The notes beneath the pieces are model-generated. The model saw only the letters and a list, made by a program, of their open reading frames with translations, was not told where the DNA came from and did not search any database. Positions 33,973 to 43,169 of a DNA stretch of 64,000 nt are shown piece after piece. Position 1 is the first letter of the stretch; each line of letters starts with the position of its first letter. The position numbers and the translations under genes are program-made. The DNA is from Mycobacterium sp. ITM-2016-00318 (GTDB lineage Bacteria > Actinomycetota > Actinomycetes > Mycobacteriales > Mycobacteriaceae), in assembly GCF_002968285.2 (NCBI RefSeq), contig NZ_CP134400.1, forward strand, positions 496,001 through 560,000. The letters are read 5' to 3'.

Positions 33973-36180
33973 TCAGCGGCCGGCAGAGAATGCGCGCAGC
34001 GCCTCGACCTGAACAGGGTCCAGTGACGGGCGCACGGTGTCGCGCGCCTTCGCCACATCGGCTGCCGTCACGTCGGCGGCGTCGATCGAGCGTCGCATCG
34101 CCGTCAACGCCGCTTCCCGAAGAAGCGCGACGCAGTCGGCGGCGCTGTAGCCGTCCAGCTCGTCCGCGAGCGCGTCGAGGTCGACGTCGTCGCTCAGCGG
34201 AATCGACTTACCCGCCGTGCGCAGGATGTCGCGGCGCGCGTCCGCGTCGGGCGGCTCCACGAACACCAGCTTCTCCAGCCGGCCTGGCCGCAGCAGCGCC
34301 GGGTCGATCAGGTCCGGCCGGTTCGTCGCGCCGACAACGACGACATTGCGCAGCGGCTCGATACCGTCGAGCTCCGTCAGCAGCGACGCCACCACCCGGT
34401 CTGTGACACCCGAATCGAAGCTCTGCCCGCGCCGAGGCGCGAGCGCATCGAGCTCGTCGAGGAACACCAGAGACGGCGCCGAGTCGCGGGCCCGGCGGAA
34501 CAGGTCGCGCACCGCCTTCTCCGACGAGCCGACCCACTTGTCCATCAACTCGGCGCCCTTGACCGCGTGCACAGACAGCCGGCCCGAACTGGCCAGCGCC
34601 CGCACCACGAACGTCTTACCGCAACCGGGTGGCCCGTACAGCAGCACGCCGCGCGGCGGCTCGACACCGAGCCGCTCGAACGTCTCGGGATGCTGCAGCG
34701 GCCACAGCACGGCCTCGGTCAGGGCCTGCTTGGTGTCGGCCATGTCGCCGACGTCGTCGAGCGTGATCGAACCGACGGCCACCTCTTCGGTGGCCGAGCG
34801 CGACAGCGGCCGGATAACGCCAAGCGCGCCGGTCAGGTCCACCTGGGTCAGCGTCGGCGGTTTGTCATCCTCACTGGCTCGCGCTGCCGCCCGCAAGGCC
34901 GCCTCCCGCACCAGGGCGGCAAGGTCGGCGATGACGAAACCCGGTGTGCGTTCGGCGATTTCGTCGAGGGCAAGATCGTCGACGGGCACGTTGCGCAGCA
35001 ACACCTCTAGCAGCTGTTTGCGGGTCGCGGCGTCGGGCAGGCTCAGGCCGAGTTCGCGGTCGCACAGGTCGGGCGCCCGCAACCGGACATCGGCGGCCTC
35101 GGGCACCGCCGACGTCGCGACGAACGCGACGCCGGGTGTCGCGACCGCGTTGCGCAGTTCGGTGAGGATGAGTGTGGCGACCGGCTCCGCCGTCTCGGGC
35201 AGCAGCGCGTCGATGTCGGTGATCAGCAGCACGCCGCCGCCGTCGCGCACGCTCGCCACCGCCGACGCCACACTGCTGAGCCGGTCCTCAGCGCGCAGCG
35301 CACCCACCTCGGGTCCGTCCAACTCGACGAGTCGGCGGCCCGCGCACACGGTACGGACCATGGTCGCCTTGCCGACACCGGCAGGCCCGGACACCAGCAC
35401 GCCGAGATTGGCTGTGGCGCCGAGGGTCTTCAACAGGTCGGGTTCGTCGAGAGCGAGCTTGAGCCATTCGGTGAGGCGGCTCGCCTGCGCGTGTGCCCCC
35501 TTGAGGTCGTCGAAACTGATAGCGGGCGCGGGAGCCTGCTCGGGGGTGATCATGACGTGTTGGCCCGACGTCGGCTGCGGTGACGGAGTCACTCCGTCGC
35601 CCCAGCTGACAACCGAATTCGGCTGCACGCTAACAGGTCCGACCGGATCAACACCGGTCACCGTCAGCAGCTCGGACGTCCAGGTGATGCCGACCGCCGA
35701 CGCAAGAGCGCTGCTCGCCGCGGACGACGGGATGTCGGGGCCGAGTTCGCGCGGAAGAAGCGACACCGTGTCGCCGACCGTCATCACCTTCCCCAGCAGC
35801 GCCTGCCGCAAGGTCGCCGACGAGATCGACCGGGTGGCCAGGTTCGACCCGCGCACCGTCACCGAGCGCGCGCCGTACACCGTGACAGGAGCGACGAGCA
35901 CCGTGGTGTTCTCCCGCAGCCCGGCGTTGGACAGCGTGACGTCGTCGAGCAGTGCGGTGCCCGCGGGCGTGCCATCCGGTGCGACGGCCGCGACCGCCGC
36001 GGTGGTCCGCGAACCCGTCAGCGCGATGGCATCCCACTCCCTGATGCCCAGCGCAGCAATGGCTTCCGGGTGTAAGCGGACCACCCCGCGCCGCGCATCG
36101 AGCGCAGAGGTGTTCAGTCGCGCGGTGAGGGTGAGATGGTGTCGGGGCGCCCGGCGGTCGGCGACGTCCAGCCCGGTCAC
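33973..36180 (-). CDS. CDC48/p97-like AAA ATPase with two AAA domains
   Basis: A 735-aa ATPase. An N-terminal double-psi-barrel-like region (about 1-190, VRLHPEAIAALGIREWDAIAL) precedes D1 with Walker A SGPAGVGKATMV (about 265) and Walker B GVLLITDIDALL (about 320). D2 has Walker A LYGPPGCGKTFVV (about 520) and Walker B LVFLDELDALAPRRG (about 580), then an arginine-finger region LLRPGRLEK. D1 lacks the usual T in GKT (GKA), so D1 ATP binding may be altered. GTG start 36180, two bases from the pssA stop. Matches Rv0435c. Role in protein unfolding is inferred. Confidence 0.92.
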   Translation of the reverse strand: MTGLDVADRRAPRHHLTLTARLNTSALDARRGVVRLHPEAIAALGIREWDAIALTGSRTTAAVAAVAPDGTPAGTALLDDVTLSNAGLRENTTVLVAPVTVYGARSVTVRGSNLATRSISSATLRQALLGKVMTVGDTVSLLPRELGPDIPSSAASSALASAVGITWTSELLTVTGVDPVGPVSVQPNSVVSWGDGVTPSPQPTSGQHVMITPEQAPAPAISFDDLKGAHAQASRLTEWLKLALDEPDLLKTLGATANLGVLVSGPAGVGKATMVRTVCAGRRLVELDGPEVGALRAEDRLSSVASAVASVRDGGGVLLITDIDALLPETAEPVATLILTELRNAVATPGVAFVATSAVPEAADVRLRAPDLCDRELGLSLPDAATRKQLLEVLLRNVPVDDLALDEIAERTPGFVIADLAALVREAALRAAARASEDDKPPTLTQVDLTGALGVIRPLSRSATEEVAVGSITLDDVGDMADTKQALTEAVLWPLQHPETFERLGVEPPRGVLLYGPPGCGKTFVVRALASSGRLSVHAVKGAELMDKWVGSSEKAVRDLFRRARDSAPSLVFLDELDALAPRRGQSFDSGVTDRVVASLLTELDGIEPLRNVVVVGATNRPDLIDPALLRPGRLEKLVFVEPPDADARRDILRTAGKSIPLSDDVDLDALADELDGYSAADCVALLREAALTAMRRSIDAADVTAADVAKARDTVRPSLDPVQVEALRAFSAGR

Positions 36181-36181
36181 G

Positions 36182-37039
36182 TCAGGGGCCCGGCGGTCTG
36201 CGGAGGCCGAGTCGGGCCATCGATCGACGCTGTCCGCGCGGCTGGGACCGGCGAATGGCCCGTCGGGCCTGGCGCTGCGCCTTGGGCTTGTCGTCCCATA
36301 CCTCGGGGTGTTTGGACAACCATGCGGTCGTGCGCACCGCGAACGGGATATGGATGAGGTAGGCGAGGATGATCAGCAGGATCACGATGTAGCCGTAAAG
36401 AATTGACGCGGCGACGAGGACAGCCAGCAGCGCCAGCAGCGGAACCACCATGTTCTGCGAGATCGAGAACGTGTGGATCTTGCGCATCGGGATCGTGCTG
36501 ACAGCCAGCAGCGACACACCGATCATCCAGATCACCACGGCGGGCTCCGACGTCCACCAGCCGTCGCCGAACTGCATCTTGGCCGCCAGCGGGCCGATCG
36601 CGCCGATAGCGCCCGCCGGCGCGGGCATGCCAACGAAGAACTGGTTGGTGTAGGCGGGTTTGTCCTCGGCGAGCATGGTGTTGTAGCGCGCGAGCCGCAG
36701 CACGATACAGACCGCGTAGAGCAGGACGACGATCCAGCCGATCCGCGAATGCGACAGCAGCGTGCCGTAGATGATGAAGGCCGGTGCGACACCGAAATTC
36801 ACCGCGTCGGCCAGCGAGTCGATCTCCTCGCCCATCTTCGAGGTTGCCTTGAGCAGCCGCGCGATGCGGCCGTCGAGGGCATCGAGAATGGCGGCCACCG
36901 CGAGGAACGCCATCGCCTCGGTCGGCCGGTCGTCGAGCGCGAACTTCACCGCGGAAAGGCCGAGGCAGATCGCCGCGACGGTCATCGCGCTCGGCAGCAT
37001 GCGCACGCTCAGGACGGGGCGCTTGACGCGTGGCTTCAT
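36182..37039 (-). CDS. pssA: CDP-diacylglycerol-serine O-phosphatidyltransferase
   Basis: Makes phosphatidylserine in the membrane, 285 aa. The CDP-alcohol phosphotransferase motif DG-x2-AR-x8-G-x3-D-x3-D is complete at about 55-80 (LDGRIARLL ... [10 protein letters not shown]). Eight or so TM segments follow. A basic tail ([16 protein letters not shown]) ends the protein. Its ATG overlaps the psd stop (ATGA), pairing the two steps of phosphatidylethanolamine synthesis. Confidence 0.93.
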   Translation of the reverse strand: MKPRVKRPVLSVRMLPSAMTVAAICLGLSAVKFALDDRPTEAMAFLAVAAILDALDGRIARLLKATSKMGEEIDSLADAVNFGVAPAFIIYGTLLSHSRIGWIVVLLYAVCIVLRLARYNTMLAEDKPAYTNQFFVGMPAPAGAIGAIGPLAAKMQFGDGWWTSEPAVVIWMIGVSLLAVSTIPMRKIHTFSISQNMVVPLLALLAVLVAASILYGYIVILLIILAYLIHIPFAVRTTAWLSKHPEVWDDKPKAQRQARRAIRRSQPRGQRRSMARLGLRRPPGP

Positions 37040-37737
37040 CGCGGCAACTCCGCAAGGATCGTCTCGCCGCCGACGGCCCGCTGGCCGGGCAGCACAAGCA
37101 CCTCGGAACCCTCGGGCAGGTAGGTGTCCAGCCGCGACCCGTATCGAATCAGGCCATAGGTTTTTCCGATCGTCACTTTCTCGCCGGGCTTGATGTCGCA
37201 GACGATGCGCCGGGCCACCAGGCCCGCGATCTGCACGGCTATCACCTCACGACCCTCGGGCGTGCGGATCAGCACGCTGTTGCGCTCGTTGTCCTGGCTG
37301 GCCGCCGCGAGCTCGGCGGACTTGTACAGACCTGGCCGGTGCACGACGGACACCACCTCGCCGCTGATCGGGATGCGCTGCACATGGGCGTCGAAGATGG
37401 AGAGGAAGATGCTGATCCGCTGCAGCGGACGTTCGGGCAGGTTCAGCTCTGCGGGCGGCACCGCTTCCTCGACAAGGCAGATCAGCCCGTCGGCGGGCGC
37501 GACGATGACGCCGGGGCGGGTGGGCGGCACCCTCGGCGGGTGGCGGAAGAACGCGGCGTTGACGCCCGCGGCCACCAGACCGGCGCGGCGCAGCCACCGG
37601 TTGCGGCGACCCGCCGCGGCAACCGCCAGACCTGCGCCGACGAACGGCAGTCCGGCGGGGTGCATCGGGGGAATCGTGGTCTTCGCGAGGGCCACCAGTC
37701 GCGCGGGGCCTGATCGGAGGTCGGGGCGTCTGGCCAT
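37036..37737 (-). CDS. psd: Phosphatidylserine decarboxylase proenzyme
   Basis: Converts phosphatidylserine to phosphatidylethanolamine, 233 aa, PSD-A size class. The self-cleavage site appears as IRYGSRLD (Gly-Ser, about 196-199), whose Ser becomes the pyruvoyl group. The catalytic His region is in [13 protein letters not shown]. One or two hydrophobic segments near residues 20-45 anchor it. A minus-strand TAGAAT (37747-37752) nine bases before the ATG is a likely -10. Confidence 0.92.
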   Translation of the reverse strand: MARRPDLRSGPARLVALAKTTIPPMHPAGLPFVGAGLAVAAAGRRNRWLRRAGLVAAGVNAAFFRHPPRVPPTRPGVIVAPADGLICLVEEAVPPAELNLPERPLQRISIFLSIFDAHVQRIPISGEVVSVVHRPGLYKSAELAAASQDNERNSVLIRTPEGREVIAVQIAGLVARRIVCDIKPGEKVTIGKTYGLIRYGSRLDTYLPEGSEVLVLPGQRAVGGETILAELPR

Positions 37738-37763
37738 CGTGTCGCGATTCTACGGGTGGCTGG

Positions 37764-38963
37764 CTATCCCGTGGCTAGGTCCCAAACCTGCACAGGGGAG
37801 CCGGACGCCAGCTCGGCGACCTCCTCGCCGATCTCCAGCAGGCAGTTCGCCGAGGCCAGCCAGCGCAGGTGATGCGACGCGGGCGGCCCGTAGCTGGTGA
37901 CCTCGCCCTTGGCGACGTCGAGCACGCCGCGGCGGAACTGACGCTTGCCGCGCGGCGAGGTCAGGTCCTCCTTGAGTTCGGCGGTCAGCCGTCGACGCGC
38001 AGGCGCAGGCAGCCCCATCGCGGCGCGCAGGGGGGTCCTGATGAAGACCTCGAACGACACCAGGGCGCTCACCGGATTGCCCGGCAGCGTGATGATCGGG
38101 GTCTCCCCGATCCGTCCGGCGCCCTGCGGCATGCCGGGTTGCATCGCCACCTTGACGAACTCCACCTCCCCGCCTAGTGCGTCCTTGACCACCTCGTAGG
38201 CACCCGCGCTCACCCCGCCGGTGGTGACGATCAGGTCCGCCTCGCCGGCATGGCCATCCAGTACCGCGCGGAATTCCTCGACGTCGTCGCTGGACATCGG
38301 TGCCGTGGTCACCGATGCGCCCGCGTCCGTGGCGGCGGCGGCCAGCATCACGGCGTTCGACTCGTAGATCTGTCCCGGTTTCAGCGCAGTGCCGGGTGCG
38401 ACGAGTTCCGACCCCGTCGACAGCACCAGAACCCGTTGCCGCGGAACGACGGTCAGCTCGCCGAAGCCGAGTGCGGCGGCAAGCCCGAGCGCGGCCGGTG
38501 TCACGACCTGACCGGCCCGCAGCACGGTGGTGCCCGCTTCGACGTCCTCACCCGCGTGCCGGATGTGTTGTCCGGTCCTGGCCGCCGCTCGGATCGACAC
38601 GGTGTCCGTCGCGCCGTCGGTGGCCTCGACGGGGACGACGGCGGTGGCTCCCGCCGGTAGCGGCGCGCCGGTCATGATCCGGTGTGCGGTACCGCCTTTC
38701 AGCGTCAGCGCATCAGTTCGGCCGGCAGGGATGTCCTCGGCGACGGGAAGCTGCACGGGGTGGTCGTCACTGGCTTCCGCGATGTCCTCGGCGACCACGG
38801 CGTAGCCGTCCATCGCCGAGTTGTCGAAGTTTGGCAGCGACAGCGGGGCCACCACATCCTCGGCGAGGACCAGTCCGAGCGTGTCGGCGAGCGGCACCGA
38901 CACCGGCGAGCGCGACGTGATCAGAGCGGCCACGACGCTCTGGTGCTCTTCGACCGATCGCAT
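37764..38963 (-). CDS. moeA: Molybdopterin molybdenumtransferase
   Basis: Inserts molybdate into adenylated molybdopterin, 399 aa (MoeA2 position, Rv0438c). Signatures: NFDNSAMDGYAV near residue 47, HRIMTGAPLPAGA, VLSTGSELV at the start of the MogA-like domain, DLIVTTGGVSAGAYE (about 255) and LPGNPVSALVSFEVFI (about 300). ATG 38963 shares its A with the SDR stop (TGATG). Confidence 0.92.
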   Translation of the reverse strand: MRSVEEHQSVVAALITSRSPVSVPLADTLGLVLAEDVVAPLSLPNFDNSAMDGYAVVAEDIAEASDDHPVQLPVAEDIPAGRTDALTLKGGTAHRIMTGAPLPAGATAVVPVEATDGATDTVSIRAAARTGQHIRHAGEDVEAGTTVLRAGQVVTPAALGLAAALGFGELTVVPRQRVLVLSTGSELVAPGTALKPGQIYESNAVMLAAAATDAGASVTTAPMSSDDVEEFRAVLDGHAGEADLIVTTGGVSAGAYEVVKDALGGEVEFVKVAMQPGMPQGAGRIGETPIITLPGNPVSALVSFEVFIRTPLRAAMGLPAPARRRLTAELKEDLTSPRGKRQFRRGVLDVAKGEVTSYGPPASHHLRWLASANCLLEIGEEVAELASGSPVQVWDLATG

Positions 38964-39874
38964 CAGACGGGATAGGTGACGCCGGTCAACTCTTCCGACA
39001 TCGTCCACAGCCGCCGCTGCAGTTCCTCGTTGCGCGATTGTGCGCTCGAGGCAACCACTTTCGGGCTGCCCTTGACCTCGCCGAGGCCGTCGGGGCCGTA
39101 GTACTGGCCGCCTTGCGCACCGGGATCCGTAGCGGCGCGCAGCGTAGGAAGCGCGCCCTTGTCGGCGGGCTGGGTGCCGATCTTCCACACGAAGTTCGGG
39201 ATGAAGTCGGGCAGGTAGCGCATCAACTCGGTGTCGGAGAAGCCGGGATGGGCGGCGAGTGCGACGGTCGGCACGCCCTTGAGCTTCAGCCGCCGCTGCA
39301 GGTCGTAGGTGAACATCAGGTTGGCGAGCTTGCTCTGGCCGTACGCCTCGACACGGTTGTACTTGCGCTGAAGATGCGGGTCTTCGAAGTGGATGCGGGC
39401 CATTAGGCGGTGTCCGACGCTGCTGACCGTGACCACGCGGGACCCGTCGACCGACAGCATGTTGTCCAGAAGCAGGCCCGTCAGCGCGAAGTGGCCGAGG
39501 TGGTTGGTGCCGAACTGCATCTCGAAGCCGTCTTTGGTGGTCTCGCGCGTCGGCACGTACATCACGCCTGCGTTGTTGATCAGCAGGTCGATGCGGGGGT
39601 GTGCGGCGCGCAGTTCATCCGCCGCCTTGCGGACGCTGTCGAGCGACGACAGATCCAGCTCCTGGAGGGCGACGACGGCATTCGGGCTGGCGGCCTTGAT
39701 CCGGTCGACGGCTTCTTTGCCTTTGTCGAGGTTGCGCACGGCGAGCACGACGTGCGCGCCCTTGTCGGCGAGGATGGCTGCGGTGTCGTAGCCGAGGCCG
39801 GAGTTGGCGCCGGTGACGATGGCGATCCGGCCGGACTGGTCTGGTACATCGGCGGCGGTCCACTTCTGGCTCAT
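38963..39874 (-). CDS. Short-chain dehydrogenase/reductase
   Basis: A 303-aa classical SDR of the retinol-dehydrogenase-like group. GANSGLGYDTA is the cofactor site, NNAGV the structural motif, and SSVGHR with YGQSKLAN gives the Ser-Tyr-Lys triad. ATG 39874 (MSQKW) fits the N terminus. Position matches Rv0439c. The SDR at 48725 is a close paralogue sharing most motifs. Substrate unknown. Confidence 0.9.
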   Translation of the reverse strand: MSQKWTAADVPDQSGRIAIVTGANSGLGYDTAAILADKGAHVVLAVRNLDKGKEAVDRIKAASPNAVVALQELDLSSLDSVRKAADELRAAHPRIDLLINNAGVMYVPTRETTKDGFEMQFGTNHLGHFALTGLLLDNMLSVDGSRVVTVSSVGHRLMARIHFEDPHLQRKYNRVEAYGQSKLANLMFTYDLQRRLKLKGVPTVALAAHPGFSDTELMRYLPDFIPNFVWKIGTQPADKGALPTLRAATDPGAQGGQYYGPDGLGEVKGSPKVVASSAQSRNEELQRRLWTMSEELTGVTYPV

Positions 39875-39893
39875 GATCAGCACACTACTGCGG

Positions 39894-39906
39894 GACGGTT
39901 ACCGTC
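39894..39906. promoter_or_regulatory. Small palindrome upstream of SDR
   Basis: GACGGT-T-ACCGTC, perfect 6-bp arms, 20 bases before the SDR start. It could be an operator of the SDR or lie at the IS left boundary; neither can be decided from sequence. Confidence 0.3.
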
Positions 39907-39927
39907 GTTCTCAGTGTCAGGGTGAGG

Positions 39928-40120
39928 TTGCCGCTTCTGGCGGTGGTTGGATCCTGATCACCTGGTGTCTGGCTCGTAGCGTCGGTGCCGCCTTCTGGTT
40001 GGCGTTCATGCGTTTTGTCGGCATCAGGTGTGAAGGACCGGCCGGCGTGACTTGATAGGAGCGTGGCGTCGCCCCCACTGAGATGTGTCCGCCGACCGGC
40101 CCAACCGTCACCTCTCAATG
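39928..40120 (+). ncRNA. Candidate IS110 bridge RNA region
   Basis: IS110 transposases are known to be guided by a noncoding RNA encoded next to the transposase gene, in the 5' end for the IS110 group. Here a noncoding stretch of about 200 bases precedes the transposase. It can form an 11-bp stem (39959-39969 with 40020-40030, two G-U pairs) enclosing a 50-base internal segment, as expected for a loop-bearing guide RNA. Loop specificities were not resolved. Confidence 0.4.
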
Positions 40121-40135
40121 AAGGAGGCAACCACC

Positions 40136-41188
40136 ATGGTTGTTGTTGGAGCCGATGTTCACAAGCGAACCCATACGTTCGTCGCGGTCGATGAAGTGGG
40201 ACGCAAACTGTGCGAGAAGGTCGTCGATGCCACGACCGAGGGGCATCGTCAAGCGGTGCGCTGGGCTCGCGCTCAGTTTGGTGCCGAGTTGGTCTGGGCG
40301 GTCGAGGACTGTCGGCATCTGTCGGCCCGCCTTGAGCGGGATCTGTTGGCTTCGGGCCAGAAGGTGGTTCGGGTGCCGCCGAAGTTGATGGCCTTGACAC
40401 GTAAGTCTGCGCGGACTCGGGGCAAGTCCGATCCGATTGATGCGTTGGCGGTGGCGCGTGCCTACCTGCGGGAACCGGATTTGCCGGTCGCCTCTCATGA
40501 TGAGGTTTCACGGGAGCTGAAGTTGCTTGTTGATCGTCGGGAAGACCTGGTGGCGCAACGAACTGCGACGATCAACCGGTTGTTATGGCGCATTCACGAA
40601 CTCGATCCGTCACGGGCACCGAAACGGGCGTCGCTCGACCGCGCCAAACATCGCCAGCTGCTCGGCAACTGGCTGGACAGCCAGCCCGGCCTGGTCGCCG
40701 AGCTGGCCCGCGATGAGCTCGCCGACATCACTCGCCTGACTCAGAGCATCAACACGTTAGCCAAGCGGATCGGCGAACGCATCCGTGTCGCCGCTGCGGC
40801 GCTGCTGGCGATGCCCGGTTGCGGGGAGCTGACTGCAGCCAAAATCATCGGTGAAACCGCCGGCGTCATGCGCTTTAAGAGCGAGGCGGCTTTCGCCCGA
40901 CACAGCGGCGTGGCACCCATCCCGGTGTGGTCGGGAAACACTGCAGGACGAGTCCGGATGACCCGTTCGGGCAACCGCCAACTCAACGCCGCCCTCCACC
41001 GCATCGCCGTGACTCAGATCCGCCTCGAGGGCTTGGGCCAGACCTACTACCGCCACCGCCTCGCCCACGGCGATTCCAGCACCGAGGCTCTGCGATGCCT
41101 TAAACGCCGACTCGCCCGCGTGGTGTTTCACCACCTCCACACCGACCACAACAACCGACATCAGCCATGCCAACCGGCAGCGGCTTGA
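40136..41188 (+). CDS. IS110-family transposase (DEDD recombinase)
   Basis: A 350-aa recombinase. The RuvC-like domain begins GADVHKRTHTF (first acidic residue about 6), continues LVWAVEDCRHLSARL (Glu) and ends GKSDPIDALAVAR (Asp pair about 100-105). A coiled-coil middle precedes the C-terminal Transposase_20 part with AMPGCGELTAAKIIGE and SGVAPIPVWSGNTAGRVR, where the catalytic Ser lies. ATG 40136 has AAGGAGG at ideal spacing; it is chosen over an ATG 51 bases upstream. The gene is intact, so the element may be active. Confidence 0.95.
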   Translation: MVVVGADVHKRTHTFVAVDEVGRKLCEKVVDATTEGHRQAVRWARAQFGAELVWAVEDCRHLSARLERDLLASGQKVVRVPPKLMALTRKSARTRGKSDPIDALAVARAYLREPDLPVASHDEVSRELKLLVDRREDLVAQRTATINRLLWRIHELDPSRAPKRASLDRAKHRQLLGNWLDSQPGLVAELARDELADITRLTQSINTLAKRIGERIRVAAAALLAMPGCGELTAAKIIGETAGVMRFKSEAAFARHSGVAPIPVWSGNTAGRVRMTRSGNRQLNAALHRIAVTQIRLEGLGQTYYRHRLAHGDSSTEALRCLKRRLARVVFHHLHTDHNNRHQPCQPAAA

Positions 41189-41190
41189 CA
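41185..41190 (+). promoter_or_regulatory. Outward TTGACA box at IS right end
   Basis: An exact -35 consensus overlaps the transposase stop codon. In circular IS110 intermediates the right-end -35 joins a left-end -10 to make a junction promoter. In the inserted state it could also help drive the PH-domain gene 12 bases further on. Confidence 0.45.
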
Positions 41191-41202
41191 TAGGAGAAAC
41201 CC

Positions 41203-41688
41203 ATGTCGGACTTGGTTGATCCCGCCAACCCGCCGAGCCGCAAGGCACCGCTGGTGTGGGCGATCGGTGCGGCGATCCCGTGGCTGGTGCTCGCTGTCGC
41301 CCAGGCGGTGTGGTTCGCGATCGAGAGCAGCCCGGCCTGGGCGCACATTCTCGCGGGTGCGGTCACCCTGCTGGGTGTGGTGGTGTTCGTCGGCGTGGTC
41401 CCGCTCTGGCGCTACCGGGTGCACCGCTGGGACATCAGTCCGCAGGCGGTCTACACCCGGACGGGCTGGCTGGTGCAGGAGCGCAGGATCGCACCGGTCT
41501 CCCGGGTGCAGACCGTTGACACGTACCGCGGTCCGCTGGACCGGCTGTTCGGGTTGGCCAACGTCACGGTGACGACGGCGTCGTCGGCCGGCGCGGTTCG
41601 CATCGTGGCTCTTGACGCGCCGGTGGCCGACCGGGTGGTGTCGCAGCTCACCGACATCGCCGCGATCGGCGCCGAGGACGCGACGTGA
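41203..41688 (+). CDS. PH-domain membrane protein (YdbS-like)
   Basis: A 161-aa protein with two TM helices (about 18-38 and 44-66) followed by a bacterial PH-like domain (bPH2, about 70-150), including VYTRTGWLVQERRIAPVSRVQTVD. It is coupled to the larger PH-domain gene by a GTGA overlap, the usual YdbS-YdbT pair. The AGGAG before its ATG lies only four bases after the transposase stop codon. Function unknown; membrane-associated. Confidence 0.85.
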   Translation: MSDLVDPANPPSRKAPLVWAIGAAIPWLVLAVAQAVWFAIESSPAWAHILAGAVTLLGVVVFVGVVPLWRYRVHRWDISPQAVYTRTGWLVQERRIAPVSRVQTVDTYRGPLDRLFGLANVTVTTASSAGAVRIVALDAPVADRVVSQLTDIAAIGAEDAT

Positions 41689-43148
41689 CCTCACCGGAGC
41701 TGCTGTGGCATCGGCTCAGCCCGCGAATGTTGTTGGTACACCCAGTACATGAGGTGCTGCGGCAGATTCCGCTGCTCGTCGGCGCGGTGGTGCTCGGCTC
41801 GGCGACGGGCAACTCGTGGTGGACCTTCGCCGCGCTCGCGGTGACGATAGGTGTCGGCGTGCTGCGGTGGTTCACCACCACCTACCGCATCGAGCCCGAC
41901 GAGGTGCAGCTGCGCACCGGCGTCCTGCAGCGCAAGGTGGTGTCGGTGCCGCGCAACAGGATTCGCTCGGTGCAGACCGACGCCCGGCTCCTGCACCAGC
42001 TACTGGGGTTGACGGTGCTCCGGGTCAGCACCGGGCAGCAGGCGACGGCTGGAGAGTTCGCGCTGGACGCGGTGCGCGCCGAGGAGGTGCCTCGGCTTCG
42101 GTCCATCCTGCTCGCCGACTCGCTGGCACCCGCCGACGAGGCGGCCGGTCCGCAGCAATCACCGGGTCAACTGCTGGCCCGCTGGCACCCGTCCTGGCTG
42201 CGCTACAGCCCGCTGAGCTTCACCGGGCTGGCGATGATCCTCGCCGCAGTGGGCGTGGTCTACCAGGCGGGCCTCGGTGCGGTGCTCGAGCATTCGCGCC
42301 TCGCCGAGTCAGGGCGCGACGCTGCACAGCGGTTCGGTGTGGTCGCAAGCGTCGCCGCCGTCGTCGCGGTCGTGGTATTCGCCTCGGTGGCGCTGTCGGT
42401 GCTGCGGTCGCTGCTGACCTTCGGGAACCTGATGCTGCGACGCGACGCGGAAGTCCTGCACCTGACCCACGGTCTGCTGCGCAAGCGTGAGCACACCTTC
42501 GACATGCGCAGGCTGCGTGGTGGCACCCTGCGCCAGCCGCTGCTCGTCCGGCTGCTCGGCGGGGCACGGCTGGACGCGGTGATGACAGGTGTCGCCGGAG
42601 CGGGCGAAGCGTCGCTTCTCCTGCCGCCATGCCCCGCGCGCACAGCCGAATCCGTGCTGACCGATCTGATCTGCGACGCGAACGCGGTAGGCGGACCTGT
42701 GCGCGGCCACGGGCGGGCGGCAGCGCGCAGACGCTGGACGCGCGGACTGGCGCTGCCTGCTGCCCTCGCCGTCGGCGTGGCAATCGCATCGGTGTTCGTT
42801 GCGGTGCCGGCATGGGTGTGGCTCTTGGTGGCGGCGCTGGCGGTGTGCTGCGCACTGCTGGCAGCCGACCGGGTGCGCGCGCTGGGGCACCGGGTCGACG
42901 GACGGTGGCTGGTCGCGCGGACCGGTAGCTTGGAACGCCGTCGCGACTGTATCGCCGCAGAAGGCATCATCGGATGGACCGTTCGGCAGACGTTCCTCCA
43001 GCGCCGGGCACACGTGGCGACCCTCATCGCGGCGACCGCGGCGGGCACCAAGCACTATCAGGTCATCGACGTGCCTGCCGAACTCAGCTGGACGATTGCG
43101 GGCACCGCCTCACCGTGGGTCGCCGACAGTCAGTGGGCGCGCCGCTAG
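41685..43148 (+). CDS. PH-domain membrane protein (YdbT-like)
   Basis: A 487-aa protein built of repeated units of two TM helices plus a bPH2 domain; domains appear at about 60-130 (TYRIEPDEVQLRTGVLQRKVVSVPRNRIRSVQ), 255-330 and 400-480. Such proteins pair with YdbS-type partners in many actinobacteria; no biochemical role is established. GTG start 41685. Confidence 0.85.
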   Translation: MTSPELLWHRLSPRMLLVHPVHEVLRQIPLLVGAVVLGSATGNSWWTFAALAVTIGVGVLRWFTTTYRIEPDEVQLRTGVLQRKVVSVPRNRIRSVQTDARLLHQLLGLTVLRVSTGQQATAGEFALDAVRAEEVPRLRSILLADSLAPADEAAGPQQSPGQLLARWHPSWLRYSPLSFTGLAMILAAVGVVYQAGLGAVLEHSRLAESGRDAAQRFGVVASVAAVVAVVVFASVALSVLRSLLTFGNLMLRRDAEVLHLTHGLLRKREHTFDMRRLRGGTLRQPLLVRLLGGARLDAVMTGVAGAGEASLLLPPCPARTAESVLTDLICDANAVGGPVRGHGRAAARRRWTRGLALPAALAVGVAIASVFVAVPAWVWLLVAALAVCCALLAADRVRALGHRVDGRWLVARTGSLERRRDCIAAEGIIGWTVRQTFLQRRAHVATLIAATAAGTKHYQVIDVPAELSWTIAGTASPWVADSQWARR

Positions 43149-43157
43149 CAAGGCGTT

Positions 43158-43163
43158 TATCGT
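43158..43163 (+). promoter_or_regulatory. Leaderless -10 element for HAD gene
   Basis: TATCGT ends 6 bases before ATG 43170; no Shine-Dalgarno is present. Confidence 0.45.
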
Positions 43164-43169
43164 CGCACC

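Larger units (their letters stand above)
39928..41196 (+). mobile_element. IS110-family insertion sequence (ends approximate)
   Basis: The element contains one transposase and about 200 bases of 5' noncoding sequence, and shows no obvious terminal inverted repeats, which is typical of the IS110 group. The left end is somewhere in 39880-39990 and the right end must fall before the PH-domain gene ATG at 41203. The 39928 and 41196 limits are proposals: GGGTGAGG at the left and AGGAG at the right would then both be ribosome-site-like flanks, as in IS900-type targets. Confidence 0.65.
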
